A DNA stretch of 64,000 nt from Lentzea jiangxiensis. GTDB lineage: Bacteria > Actinomycetota > Actinomycetes > Mycobacteriales > Pseudonocardiaceae. The notes below the pieces were generated by a model that saw only the letters and a program-made list of their open reading frames with translations, searched no databases and was not told the origin of the DNA. The position numbers and the translations under genes are program-made. The stretch covers positions 1 to 64,000 of the forward strand of contig NZ_FNIX01000028.1 of the NCBI RefSeq assembly GCF_900104175.1, given 5' to 3'. Positions within the stretch are counted from its first letter, which is position 1; every line of letters starts with the position of its first letter. Positions 56,820 through 64,000 of this stretch are shown here, one piece after another.

Positions 56820-58237
56820 CGGGACGAGACCTCGCCCAGGTCGACCCCACCCAGGGCCGCGAGCTTCGGCTCGAGCTGCTCGGCGTCGCCGACGAGCACA
56901 CCGGTGAAGTTCGCCGGCGCGAAGAACTCCAGCGCGGCCGCGGCCACCTCCTCGGCGGTGACGGCGGCGAGGCGCTGCGGGTGCGCCACGAGCCAGTCGA
57001 TGCCGAGCCCCAGCGCGACGAGGTTCACGAGGAACGACGCCAGGCCGGACTGCGAGGACGTGCTGGTGAGCAGCGTGCCGACGGCGTAGCTGCGCGCGGT
57101 GTCCACTTCGGACTGCGACGGCGGCACGAGGCCGAGCCGCGCGAGCTCGTAGCGGGTCTCGAGCAGCGCCGCGGCCGTCACGTCGGACGCCGTGTCCGCG
57201 TCGATCAGCAGCGTCGCGCCGTGGACGGTGAACTCCGGGTGCGAGCGGGCGCTGTAGGTGTAGCCCTTGTCCTCGCGGATGTTCTCGACGAGCCGCGAGG
57301 AGAAGAACCCGCCGTAGACGAGGTTCGCGAGCTGCAGCGCCGGGTAGCGCGGGTCGGTGCGCGGGATCGCCTGCGCGGCGAGGCGGATCTGCGACTGCAC
57401 GGCACCGGCGCGGTGCACGAGCTTCACGTCGCCGCCGGACACCTCGGGCAGCGGCGGCAGCTGGACGGCCTCGCCGTCGCCCTGCCACGCGGCCAGCGCC
57501 TCGCCGATGCGGGTCACGGCCTCGGACGGCTCGACGTCGCCGACCACCACGAGGACGGAGCCACGCGGCAGCAACGCCTTGCCGTGCAGCGCCACCACGT
57601 CCTCACGGCTGACGTTCGCGACCTCGTCCGCCTCGGGCATCTCCTTGGCGTACGGGTGGTCGCCGTACAGCAGCGTCTGCAGCGCCTCGCGGGCGATGAC
57701 GTTCGGCTGCGACCGGGCGAGGGCGATGCGCTCGACGAGGCGGGCCCGCTCGCGCTCCACCTCCTCCGCCGGGTACGACGCCGAGGTCAGCACGTCGCGC
57801 AGCACGTCCAGGACGGTGTCGAGACCCGTGGCCAGCGCGTTGCCGGTGATGCTCAGCCGCTCCGGGTCGACGACGGCGTCGAGTTCGCCGCCGACGAGCG
57901 CCAGCTCGGTGTCGATCCGCACGCGGGACCGGGACCCGGTGCCGGTCAGGACGGTGTTCGCGAGGACCTCGGCGATCGCGGAGTGCTGCGACCCGGCGCT
58001 GGAGCCCGACGGGTCCGCGAACGGGACGCGCAGCCGCAGCTCGACCATCGGCACGGTGGCCCGGCGGACCGCGATCACGCGCAGGCCGTTCGGCAGCGTC
58101 GTGTCTACAGTGGACAGTTCGGCGGCCGCCTCCTGGGTGCCCAGCTCGGGCAACGGGCGCGGGCCCGCCTCGGTGCGTCCGATCTCCTCGGCGGACCGGT
58201 GGGTCTTGCTCCCCGAAGTAGAGGTCGAGGCGGTCAC
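56816..58237 (-). CDS. M16-family peptidase-like subunit, zinc site lost
   Basis: A 473-residue M16B protein with the two-repeat fold (LSTVDTTLPNGLRVIAVRR; SRLVENIREDKGYTYSARSH). The position of the zinc motif HxxEH reads SQHSAIAEVLAN, so the metal ligands and catalytic Glu are absent. It is therefore probably the non-catalytic partner of the adjacent M16 protein, as in alpha/beta processing peptidases. GTG at 58237 overlaps the partner's stop by 4 nt (GTGA), with GGAGG upstream, giving coupled, near-equal synthesis. Confidence 0.88.
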   Translation of the reverse strand: MTASTSTSGSKTHRSAEEIGRTEAGPRPLPELGTQEAAAELSTVDTTLPNGLRVIAVRRATVPMVELRLRVPFADPSGSSAGSQHSAIAEVLANTVLTGTGSRSRVRIDTELALVGGELDAVVDPERLSITGNALATGLDTVLDVLRDVLTSASYPAEEVERERARLVERIALARSQPNVIAREALQTLLYGDHPYAKEMPEADEVANVSREDVVALHGKALLPRGSVLVVVGDVEPSEAVTRIGEALAAWQGDGEAVQLPPLPEVSGGDVKLVHRAGAVQSQIRLAAQAIPRTDPRYPALQLANLVYGGFFSSRLVENIREDKGYTYSARSHPEFTVHGATLLIDADTASDVTAAALLETRYELARLGLVPPSQSEVDTARSYAVGTLLTSTSSQSGLASFLVNLVALGLGIDWLVAHPQRLAAVTAEEVAAAALEFFAPANFTGVLVGDAEQLEPKLAALGGVDLGEVSSR

Positions 58238-59517
58238 TGGGTTCCTCCGGTGGGCTTGACGAAGAGAAGGGCGCGGGAGTCGGGACGCAGCGCCTTGGCC
58301 GCGGCCGACACCTCGTCCACGGTCACGGAGGCGATCCGCTCGGGCAGTTCGTAGATGAGCTCGGCGCGGCCGAACAGCAGCTCCGCCGAGCCGAGGCCCA
58401 GGGTGCGGTTCGTGAGCCGGTCGTGCTCCTTGTGCATGGTCGACGCCCAGCGGGCGGTGACCTTCGCGAGCTCCTCGGCCGACGGCGGCTCCTGCGCGAG
58501 CTTCTGCAGCTCCTCGTCGATGGCCTCGATGACCCGGGAGGCCTCGACCTCCGGCGTGTGGATCGCGGTGATGCTGAAGGTGTCGGGGTCGCGGGCCTCG
58601 AGCGGGCCGAACAGGCCGCAGCCGGCGTTCAGGTCGATCACGATGCCCTCGCGGTGCACGAGGCGCTGCTGCAGGCGCGAGCTGTCGCCGTCGGTCAGCA
58701 CGCCGGCGAGCACCAGGTACGCGAGGTAGCCGTCGATGTCCGTCGTCGGGTCCGGCACGCGGTAGCCGATCGCGATCGCGGGCAGCGGGGCCAGCGCGTC
58801 GCCGTGCTCGTGGCGCACCTCGCCCTGCGGGGCCGGCTCGGCGAACGAGGGCCGCTCGGGCTTCGGCCGCGCGGGCACGTCGCCGAAGTGCTTCTCCACC
58901 AACGCCTTCGTGGTCTCGACGTCGAGGTCGCCCGCCACCGTCAGCACCGCGTTCGCCGGGCTGTAGTAGGTGTCGAAGAACTCCGCGCAGTCGTCGACCG
59001 TGGCGCTCTCCAGGTCGACGAAGTCGCCGTAGCCGTTGTGCGCGTTGGCGAACGTCTTGAACAGCACCGCGGGCAGGAGGATCCAGGGGAACCCGCCGTA
59101 CGGGCGGTTCAGCACGTTGAGCCGGATCTCCTCCTTCACCACGTCGATCTGGTTGCGGAGGTTCTCCTCGGTGAGCTTCGGCGCCCGCATGCGGTCCGCC
59201 TCGAGGAACAGCGCCCGCTCCAGGGCGGCGCTCGGCAGCACCTGGTAGTAGTCGGTGTAGTCCGGGTGCGTGGACCCGTTGAACGTGCCGCCCGACGACT
59301 GCACGTGCCGGAAGTGGGCCAGCTTCTCCAGGCTCTCGCTGCCCTGGAACATGAGGTGCTCGAAGAGGTGCGCGAACCCGGTGCGCCCCTCCGGCTCGGA
59401 ACGGAAGCCGACGTCGTAGTGCACGCTGACGCCGACGACCGGTGCGCTGGCGTCGGGGGCGAGCACCACCCGCAGGCCGTTGGGCAACGTGAACCTGTGC
59501 AGTTCGGGTGAGGCCAT
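58234..59517 (-). CDS. M16-family zinc metallopeptidase, catalytic subunit
   Basis: A 427-residue M16B peptidase. The inverted zinc motif is intact in FAHLFEHLMFQGSESL (HLFEH), with the downstream Glu region near LRNQIDVVKEEIRLN. The arginine-tyrosine pair of the second half (VLTDGDSSRLQQRLV) also fits. Substrates in bacteria are short peptides or signal-peptide remnants. ATG at 59517 has a minus-strand -10 TAGGCT (59524-59529) 6 nt away; this hexamer contains the TAG stop of the DUF2207 gene. Confidence 0.92.
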   Translation of the reverse strand: MASPELHRFTLPNGLRVVLAPDASAPVVGVSVHYDVGFRSEPEGRTGFAHLFEHLMFQGSESLEKLAHFRHVQSSGGTFNGSTHPDYTDYYQVLPSAALERALFLEADRMRAPKLTEENLRNQIDVVKEEIRLNVLNRPYGGFPWILLPAVLFKTFANAHNGYGDFVDLESATVDDCAEFFDTYYSPANAVLTVAGDLDVETTKALVEKHFGDVPARPKPERPSFAEPAPQGEVRHEHGDALAPLPAIAIGYRVPDPTTDIDGYLAYLVLAGVLTDGDSSRLQQRLVHREGIVIDLNAGCGLFGPLEARDPDTFSITAIHTPEVEASRVIEAIDEELQKLAQEPPSAEELAKVTARWASTMHKEHDRLTNRTLGLGSAELLFGRAELIYELPERIASVTVDEVSAAAKALRPDSRALLFVKPTGGTQ

Positions 59518-59526
59518 GCGGCAAGC

Positions 59527-61203
59527 CTACGGGTTCGGCGCCCGGAGCGATCGCAGGTGGCCTGCCTGGGCGAGCACGCCGTCGAGCGCCCCGAGGAACG
59601 CCGGGAAGCTGCGCCGGAAGTCCGTGCTGGTTCCCGAGTTGCCGTACCAGTAGAGGTCTTGGCGGCCGAACGCCGCCAGCCAGCGCTCGGTCTCGCCGAG
59701 CACCACCGCGTAGGGCAGCGACCGGGAGAACACCAGCTCGCGGTCGGCCTCGGGAACGTCTTCCGGTGTCACCCCGTGGAGGTACCCGCGCAGCCCGCGG
59801 ACGTGCTCCAGCAGCTCGCTGCCGCGCTTGGTTCGGGCGGGCATCGACCGGGCGCCGAACGCGAGGGCGACGCCGCCGACGGCGACCGCGAGGCCGAACA
59901 GCGCGTTGCCGACCGTGAGCGCCAGCACGACCGTGGCCACCAGGCCCAGCACCGCGAGGCCGATGCCGACCCACCAGAACAGGCTGCGCTCGGCGTCGGG
60001 GCGGCGCACGAACCAGCGCTTCTCGACGACGTCGGCGTACAGCTCGTCGCGCACGCGGGCGAGGTCGACCTGACGGCCGCGCAGCTCCGACACCGTGACG
60101 GCGTCGGCGCCCTGCGGCAGGAGGACTTCGTAGACGGCCCTCTCGTACCCGGACAGCGAGGCGTCGGCGGGGTTGCGGCGCACGATCTGCCAGTCGTGGC
60201 CGAAGCCGTCCTCCTGGCGCACCTCCGCGATCCACAGGTAGTTGCGGACGGCGAGGTCGATGACCGTGGCGGTCACGTCGACGACGTCCACGTGCTCGTC
60301 GACGACCGTGCCGACCTGGCCGGGCAGCACGCCGTCGGGTGAGGCGAACGCGACCCGGCCACCGGCGTCGCGGACCAGCACGGAGACCGCGCCGACCTCG
60401 CTCGCGAGCGCCGCCGCGTCCCGGCCGCGCAGGTACCAGAGCAGGGCGACGCCGCCGAGCAGCAGCACCAGCAGCCCGCCGAGCGCGGCACCGCTGATCG
60501 GCGTCAGCGCGAACGCGGCCGCGAGCCCGGACTGCTCGACCACGACGGCGTTGGGCGGCACGACGCCCGCGGACAGTCCGATCGCGACGTCGACGCGTTC
60601 ACCGGCGCCGAGCTTGATCTCCTGTGCGCGCACGCCCTTGCCGTCCGCGAGGTCCGCGCTCGTGCAGGGCTGCGACGAGCCGACGGGGCCGGCGAGGCAG
60701 TTGACCGACGTCGGGGAGTCCGGTGCGGAGAACGAGACGGAGACCTTGTCGAGCTCGGTGTCCCAGCCGCCCGCGACCTGCCAGCGGACCTCCAGCGCGT
60801 CGCCGACGGGGGCGACGGCGCCGACGACCGTGTAGGTCAGCGTGCTCTGGCCGCCCTCGAACGTGGCGGAGAACTCGTCGTCGCCGACGGTGGTGCCGCC
60901 CCTGCCCTCGACCTTGGCGTCGGTGACCTCGTAGCGGCGCTCCAGGTCGTTGCCGACCGCGAGTCGCAAGGGGACGGTCCGCTTGACGGTCGTGCCGTCC
61001 GGGACCTGGACGGTCTCGGTGACGGAGAGCCGGGAGTCGCGCTCCAGCTTCATCCGCACCTCGGTGCTGACCGTGCCGGGAAGCGGCTGCGCGAGCGCGC
61101 CGGCGGTCGTGCCCGTGGACGTGGCGGACGTCAGCGCGACGGCGACGAAGATCGCCGCACCCCAGTTCTTCAACACGGCTGCGGACAATAGCGGAGTCCT
61201 CAT
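59527..61203 (-). CDS. DUF2207-family membrane protein
   Basis: A 558-residue envelope protein of unknown function. A signal segment (AAIFVAVALTSATSTG) precedes an extracellular beta-sandwich of about 230 residues typical of DUF2207 (LERDSRLSVTETVQVPDGT). A membrane helix (GGLLVLLLGGVALLWYL), a cytosolic region, two further helices (VGIGLAVLGLVATVVLAL and GLAVAVGGVALAFG) and a C-terminal cytosolic tail follow. It is divergent from the metallopeptidase gene with the start codons abutting (CATATG). The tail ends 9 nt before the M16 gene. Confidence 0.87.
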   Translation of the reverse strand: MRTPLLSAAVLKNWGAAIFVAVALTSATSTGTTAGALAQPLPGTVSTEVRMKLERDSRLSVTETVQVPDGTTVKRTVPLRLAVGNDLERRYEVTDAKVEGRGGTTVGDDEFSATFEGGQSTLTYTVVGAVAPVGDALEVRWQVAGGWDTELDKVSVSFSAPDSPTSVNCLAGPVGSSQPCTSADLADGKGVRAQEIKLGAGERVDVAIGLSAGVVPPNAVVVEQSGLAAAFALTPISGAALGGLLVLLLGGVALLWYLRGRDAAALASEVGAVSVLVRDAGGRVAFASPDGVLPGQVGTVVDEHVDVVDVTATVIDLAVRNYLWIAEVRQEDGFGHDWQIVRRNPADASLSGYERAVYEVLLPQGADAVTVSELRGRQVDLARVRDELYADVVEKRWFVRRPDAERSLFWWVGIGLAVLGLVATVVLALTVGNALFGLAVAVGGVALAFGARSMPARTKRGSELLEHVRGLRGYLHGVTPEDVPEADRELVFSRSLPYAVVLGETERWLAAFGRQDLYWYGNSGTSTDFRRSFPAFLGALDGVLAQAGHLRSLRAPNP

Positions 61204-61251
61204 ATGCTCCGGCGGACTTTCGAACAGACGCCAACTGGGGGATTTTCGGCG

Positions 61252-62526
61252 ATGACGCAACCACCGCCGCCGGGCTACCGGCCGCCACCACGCCCGGTGG
61301 GGCCGCCTCCCGTGCCCGCTCCGCCGCCGTACGGACCGCCGATGCGTCCCCGTCCGGTCCAGGGCCCGCCGCCCGGTACGCGTCCGCCGATGGGACCGCC
61401 TCCTCCTTACGGCGCTCCTCCCGCGTACGCGCCGCCGCCCGGCCGTGCGCCGCTGCCACCGCCACGCCCGATGATGCCGCCGCCGCGTCCCGTGATGCCG
61501 CCGCCGGCGTGGGGTCAGCCGCACCCCGGCGGGTTCGGACGGCCGCCGTACCCGGTGATGCCTCCGCCGCGCCGCAGCGGCAGCGGCCCGGTCCTGGCCC
61601 TCGTGCTCGGCGGTGTCGTGGTCCTCGGCCTCGGCGCGATCGGCGTCTTCGCGGCGACGATGAACAACAAGGTGCGGGACGCGGGCTACTCGAACTACAC
61701 GACGTACAGCCCGACTTACTCCTCCCCTGCCACGACGACCAGGACCACCACGACGACGAGCAGGAGCACGACGTCCCCGAAGACGTCGACGCAGCCGGCG
61801 CCGGTGGGGCCGAAGGCCGTCTACAAGCTCGCCGACCACCCGATCTTCGCCACCAACGTCGGCGCGAACGACCTCGACTCGTGCCCGTTGCCGAAGATGG
61901 AGTACAACCCGGCGGGCGAGCAGCGGTTCCTCGCGGCCGCGCTGCCGTGCATCGAGAAGGCGTGGCAGCCCGCGCTGAAGGCGGCGAACCTGCCGTACCA
62001 GCCGGTGGAGCTGCAGGTGTTCACCGGGACGACGCAGACGCCGTGCGGTTCGCGGCAGGCCAACTCGACGGCGATGTTCTGCCGCGGCGTCATCTACTGG
62101 CCCGGCAACTTCTACTCCAGCGAGGGCGGCACGACGATCCGGCACCCCGGCGTCTACCTCGGCCAGCTCGGCCACGAGTACGGCCACCACGTCCAGTGGC
62201 TCACCGGCATGCTCCGCGCCGCCGACCAGGCCCAGTACGACGTCGGCGGGTTCGACACCCCGAAGGGCCTGGAGCTCAACCGCAGGCTCGAGCTGCAGGC
62301 GACCTGCCTCGGCGGCATGACGCTCGCGCCGTTCTCGCACAAGGGCATCGTCCCGATGGACGTCGTGAACACCGGTCTGAGTGACGCGGGCAAACGCGGT
62401 GACTACAACCGCAGGCCCGACCACGGCAGCGCGCCCAACAACGAGCGCTGGGTCATGCACGGCCACCGGCAGAACAACATCAAGGCGTGCAACACCTGGG
62501 CGGCGAGCCCCGGCGACGTCTCGTGA
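61252..62526 (+). CDS. Proline-rich membrane-anchored zinc metallopeptidase (YpfJ family), copy 1
   Basis: A 424-residue protein. The first 105 residues are a Pro/Arg-rich, presumably cytosolic segment. One membrane helix follows (LALVLGGVVVLGLGAIGVFA), then a Thr/Ser-rich linker, then an extracytoplasmic neutral-zinc-metallopeptidase domain with HEYGHHVQWLTG and a third ligand Glu in RRLELQATC. The start MTQPPPPG at 61252 is shared with copy 2 and preceded by TGGGGGA about 10 nt upstream. A -10 TATGCT (61203-61208) lies about 44 nt before it. An in-frame ATG at 61204 lies in the promoter and is rejected. Confidence 0.88.
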   Translation: MTQPPPPGYRPPPRPVGPPPVPAPPPYGPPMRPRPVQGPPPGTRPPMGPPPPYGAPPAYAPPPGRAPLPPPRPMMPPPRPVMPPPAWGQPHPGGFGRPPYPVMPPPRRSGSGPVLALVLGGVVVLGLGAIGVFAATMNNKVRDAGYSNYTTYSPTYSSPATTTRTTTTTSRSTTSPKTSTQPAPVGPKAVYKLADHPIFATNVGANDLDSCPLPKMEYNPAGEQRFLAAALPCIEKAWQPALKAANLPYQPVELQVFTGTTQTPCGSRQANSTAMFCRGVIYWPGNFYSSEGGTTIRHPGVYLGQLGHEYGHHVQWLTGMLRAADQAQYDVGGFDTPKGLELNRRLELQATCLGGMTLAPFSHKGIVPMDVVNTGLSDAGKRGDYNRRPDHGSAPNNERWVMHGHRQNNIKACNTWAASPGDVS

Positions 62527-62653
62527 ACCGGTCCCCCGGCCCGCGCGTCTCGAGGTCGTGGACAGGACGCGTTAGCCCGGTCGGGGGACGCGTGATCTCG
62601 CTCCGCCTATGCTCGTACCCGACCCAGGACGACCAATGGGGGGACCTCAGGCG

Positions 62654-63877
62654 ATGACGCAACCACCGCCGCCGGGCTCATGGCCGCCGCCGCGCCCGGT
62701 CGGCCCGCCGCCGATGCCCGCACCGCTCGGGCAGCGTCCGCCCCAGGGCCCCCCGCCCCCGTACGGGATGCCTCCGCAGGGCCCGCCGCCCGCGCGGTAC
62801 GCCCAGTACGGGCCTCCTCCGCCGCCCGGCCAGGTCATGCCGCCGCCGCAGCCGTCGTGGGGCACGCCTCCCGGTGGTTACGCGCCGTACCCGATGGGCC
62901 CGCCGCCGCCCCGCAAGAACAACGGCCCGATGATCGCCCTGATCCTGGGCGGTGTGGTGGTCCTCGGTCTCGCGGCGGTCGGCGTCTTCGCGGCGACGCT
63001 GAGCAGCAAGGTGAAGGACACGGGCTACTCGAACTACACGACGTACAGCCCGACGTTCGGGGCGCAGACGACGACGGACGCCCCCACGACCACGACGGCT
63101 CCCTCACGCGCGACGCCGTCGCGCGCCCCGTCCACGCCGGCGACCCCCGCGGGGCCGAAGGCCGTCTACGCGCTCGCGGACCACCCGTTCCTCAAGGCGA
63201 ACTTCGGCGCGACCACGATCCCGGGCTGCGCGCTGCCGGCGATGGACTACTCCCCCGCGGGCCAGGACCGGTTCCTGCGCGCGGCGCTGCCGTGCATCGA
63301 GAACATGTGGAAGCCCGCGCTGCAGGCGGCGAACCTGCCGTACCAGCCGGTCGAGCTGCACATCGTCACCGAGACCGCCCAGTACCCGTGCGGCACGGTC
63401 CGCCCGGACCAGACCGCGCGCTACTGCCAGGGCGGCATCTACTGGACGGCGAACGCCTACGCCGCCGAGCGCAACCCCAACAACCCCAACCACCCCGGCA
63501 AGTACTTGGGCCAGCTCGCCCACGAGTACGGCCACCACATCCAGTGGCTCACCGGGATGCTCAAGGCGTCGGACCGCGCGCAGTACGACGCGGGAGGGTG
63601 GGATACTCCGAAGGGCCTCGACCTGAACCGCCGGATGGAGCTGCAGGCGACGTGCTTCGGAGGCATGACGCTCGCGCCCCTGTCGCACGGAGCGATCCCG
63701 ATCGACGTGATCAGGGTCGGCCTGACCGACGCGGGCAACCGGGGTGACTACGACATCTACCCGACGAAGGACCACGGCACACCGCAGAACAACTCGAACT
63801 GGGTCGACCGGGGCTACCGGTCGAACAAGGCGTCCGAGTGCAACACCTGGGCCGCCGACCCGGCTTCGGTCTCCTAG
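62654..63877 (+). CDS. Proline-rich membrane-anchored zinc metallopeptidase (YpfJ family), copy 2
   Basis: A 407-residue tandem paralogue of the preceding gene with the same order: Pro-rich N-terminus, helix (LILGGVVVLGLAAVGVFAAT), Thr-rich linker and peptidase domain with HEYGHHIQWLTG and Glu in RRMELQATC. Cysteines at matching places (IPGCALP, LPCIENM, YPCGTV, RYCQGG) suggest conserved disulfides outside the cell. The same TGGGGGGA ribosome-binding site and TATGCT -10 are found upstream. The 127-bp gap before it holds only this promoter. Confidence 0.88.
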   Translation: MTQPPPPGSWPPPRPVGPPPMPAPLGQRPPQGPPPPYGMPPQGPPPARYAQYGPPPPPGQVMPPPQPSWGTPPGGYAPYPMGPPPPRKNNGPMIALILGGVVVLGLAAVGVFAATLSSKVKDTGYSNYTTYSPTFGAQTTTDAPTTTTAPSRATPSRAPSTPATPAGPKAVYALADHPFLKANFGATTIPGCALPAMDYSPAGQDRFLRAALPCIENMWKPALQAANLPYQPVELHIVTETAQYPCGTVRPDQTARYCQGGIYWTANAYAAERNPNNPNHPGKYLGQLAHEYGHHIQWLTGMLKASDRAQYDAGGWDTPKGLDLNRRMELQATCFGGMTLAPLSHGAIPIDVIRVGLTDAGNRGDYDIYPTKDHGTPQNNSNWVDRGYRSNKASECNTWAADPASVS

Positions 63878-63889
63878 GAAGGGGAGAGC

Positions 63890-64000
63890 GTGACCCCACC
63901 GGCCAAGAACAACCCGGTCCTGTTCGCGGGAGTGTTCGTGCTGGTGGTCGCGTTCGTCCTCGGAATCGGTCAACTGAGCCGTCCCGCGGTGGTGACGGGG
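63890..64000 (+). CDS. Membrane protein, N-terminal part only (runs off the window)
   Basis: GTG at 63890, preceded by AGGAAGGGGAGA, opens a frame of 37 codons to the window end. It encodes a short polar start (TPPAKNNP) and a hydrophobic helix (VLFAGVFVLVVAFVLGI). It starts 12 nt after the metallopeptidase stop, so it is probably co-transcribed; it could be another envelope protein of the same set. Function cannot be judged. Confidence 0.6.
   Translation, partial: MTPPAKNNPVLFAGVFVLVVAFVLGIGQLSRPAVVTG

Overview
The window is GC-rich (about 70 percent), densely packed DNA from an actinomycete. Several things point to the order Pseudonocardiales or a near relative: an LprG/P55 lipoprotein-transporter pair, a coenzyme F420 reductase, LysX, leaderless promoters, and a gene order that matches, as I recall it, the Mycobacterium tuberculosis stretch Rv2222c-Rv2236c. 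That stretch is glnA2, two S33 exported hydrolases, panB, RNase HI-phosphatase, zinc-ribbon protein, Nif3-like, cobC-like, ptpA, SURF1 and cobD. The order-level placement is inference; the synteny is recalled, not searched.

Layout. 1-670: the 5' end of a 16S rRNA gene on the minus strand, with a leader and four tandem promoters. 667-5559: glnA2 followed by a giant glycosyltransferase/FkbM-methyltransferase fusion. 5601-7765: lprG and a P55-type exporter. 7720-10805: a tandem pair of exported S33 hydrolases. 10835-19912: nadE, a two-component system converging on lysX, a hydrolase, a VOC protein and panB. 19923-24415: a decayed glutathionyl-hydroquinone reductase gene, pip, a metal-receptor/F420-reductase pair and an RNB ribonuclease.

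24434-32872 is the most accessory-looking block. It is a tightly coupled minus-strand operon encoding a type IV secretion-like envelope machine: pilin-like protein, PrgI/VirB3-like, VirB4 ATPase, VirB6-like, VirB8-like and a peptidoglycan hydrolase, plus two unknown proteins. No relaxase, coupling protein or integrase is in the window. A possible partition remnant lies divergently beside it. After a secreted DUF6345 protein, a threonine-synthase-like gene and rnpB, the conserved core resumes. It is interrupted by tRNA-Leu with an HNH nuclease, and by a toxin-antitoxin locus whose PIN toxin is broken.

46278-54126 encodes a Wadjet-type (jetABCD, TIGR02677-02680) anti-plasmid system. The JetD Toprim active site looks degenerate, which is the most unusual observation here. 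The window ends with a MarR-controlled FAD monooxygenase, nudC, an M16 peptidase pair, a DUF2207 membrane protein and two tandem zinc metallopeptidases.

About twenty genes have a TANNNT or GANGAT hexamer 6-8 nt before the start codon. This suggests widespread leaderless transcription and was used to choose several starts. Three genes (ECM4-like, PIN toxin and, less certainly, parA) show large internal deletions. No transposase or CRISPR array was seen.
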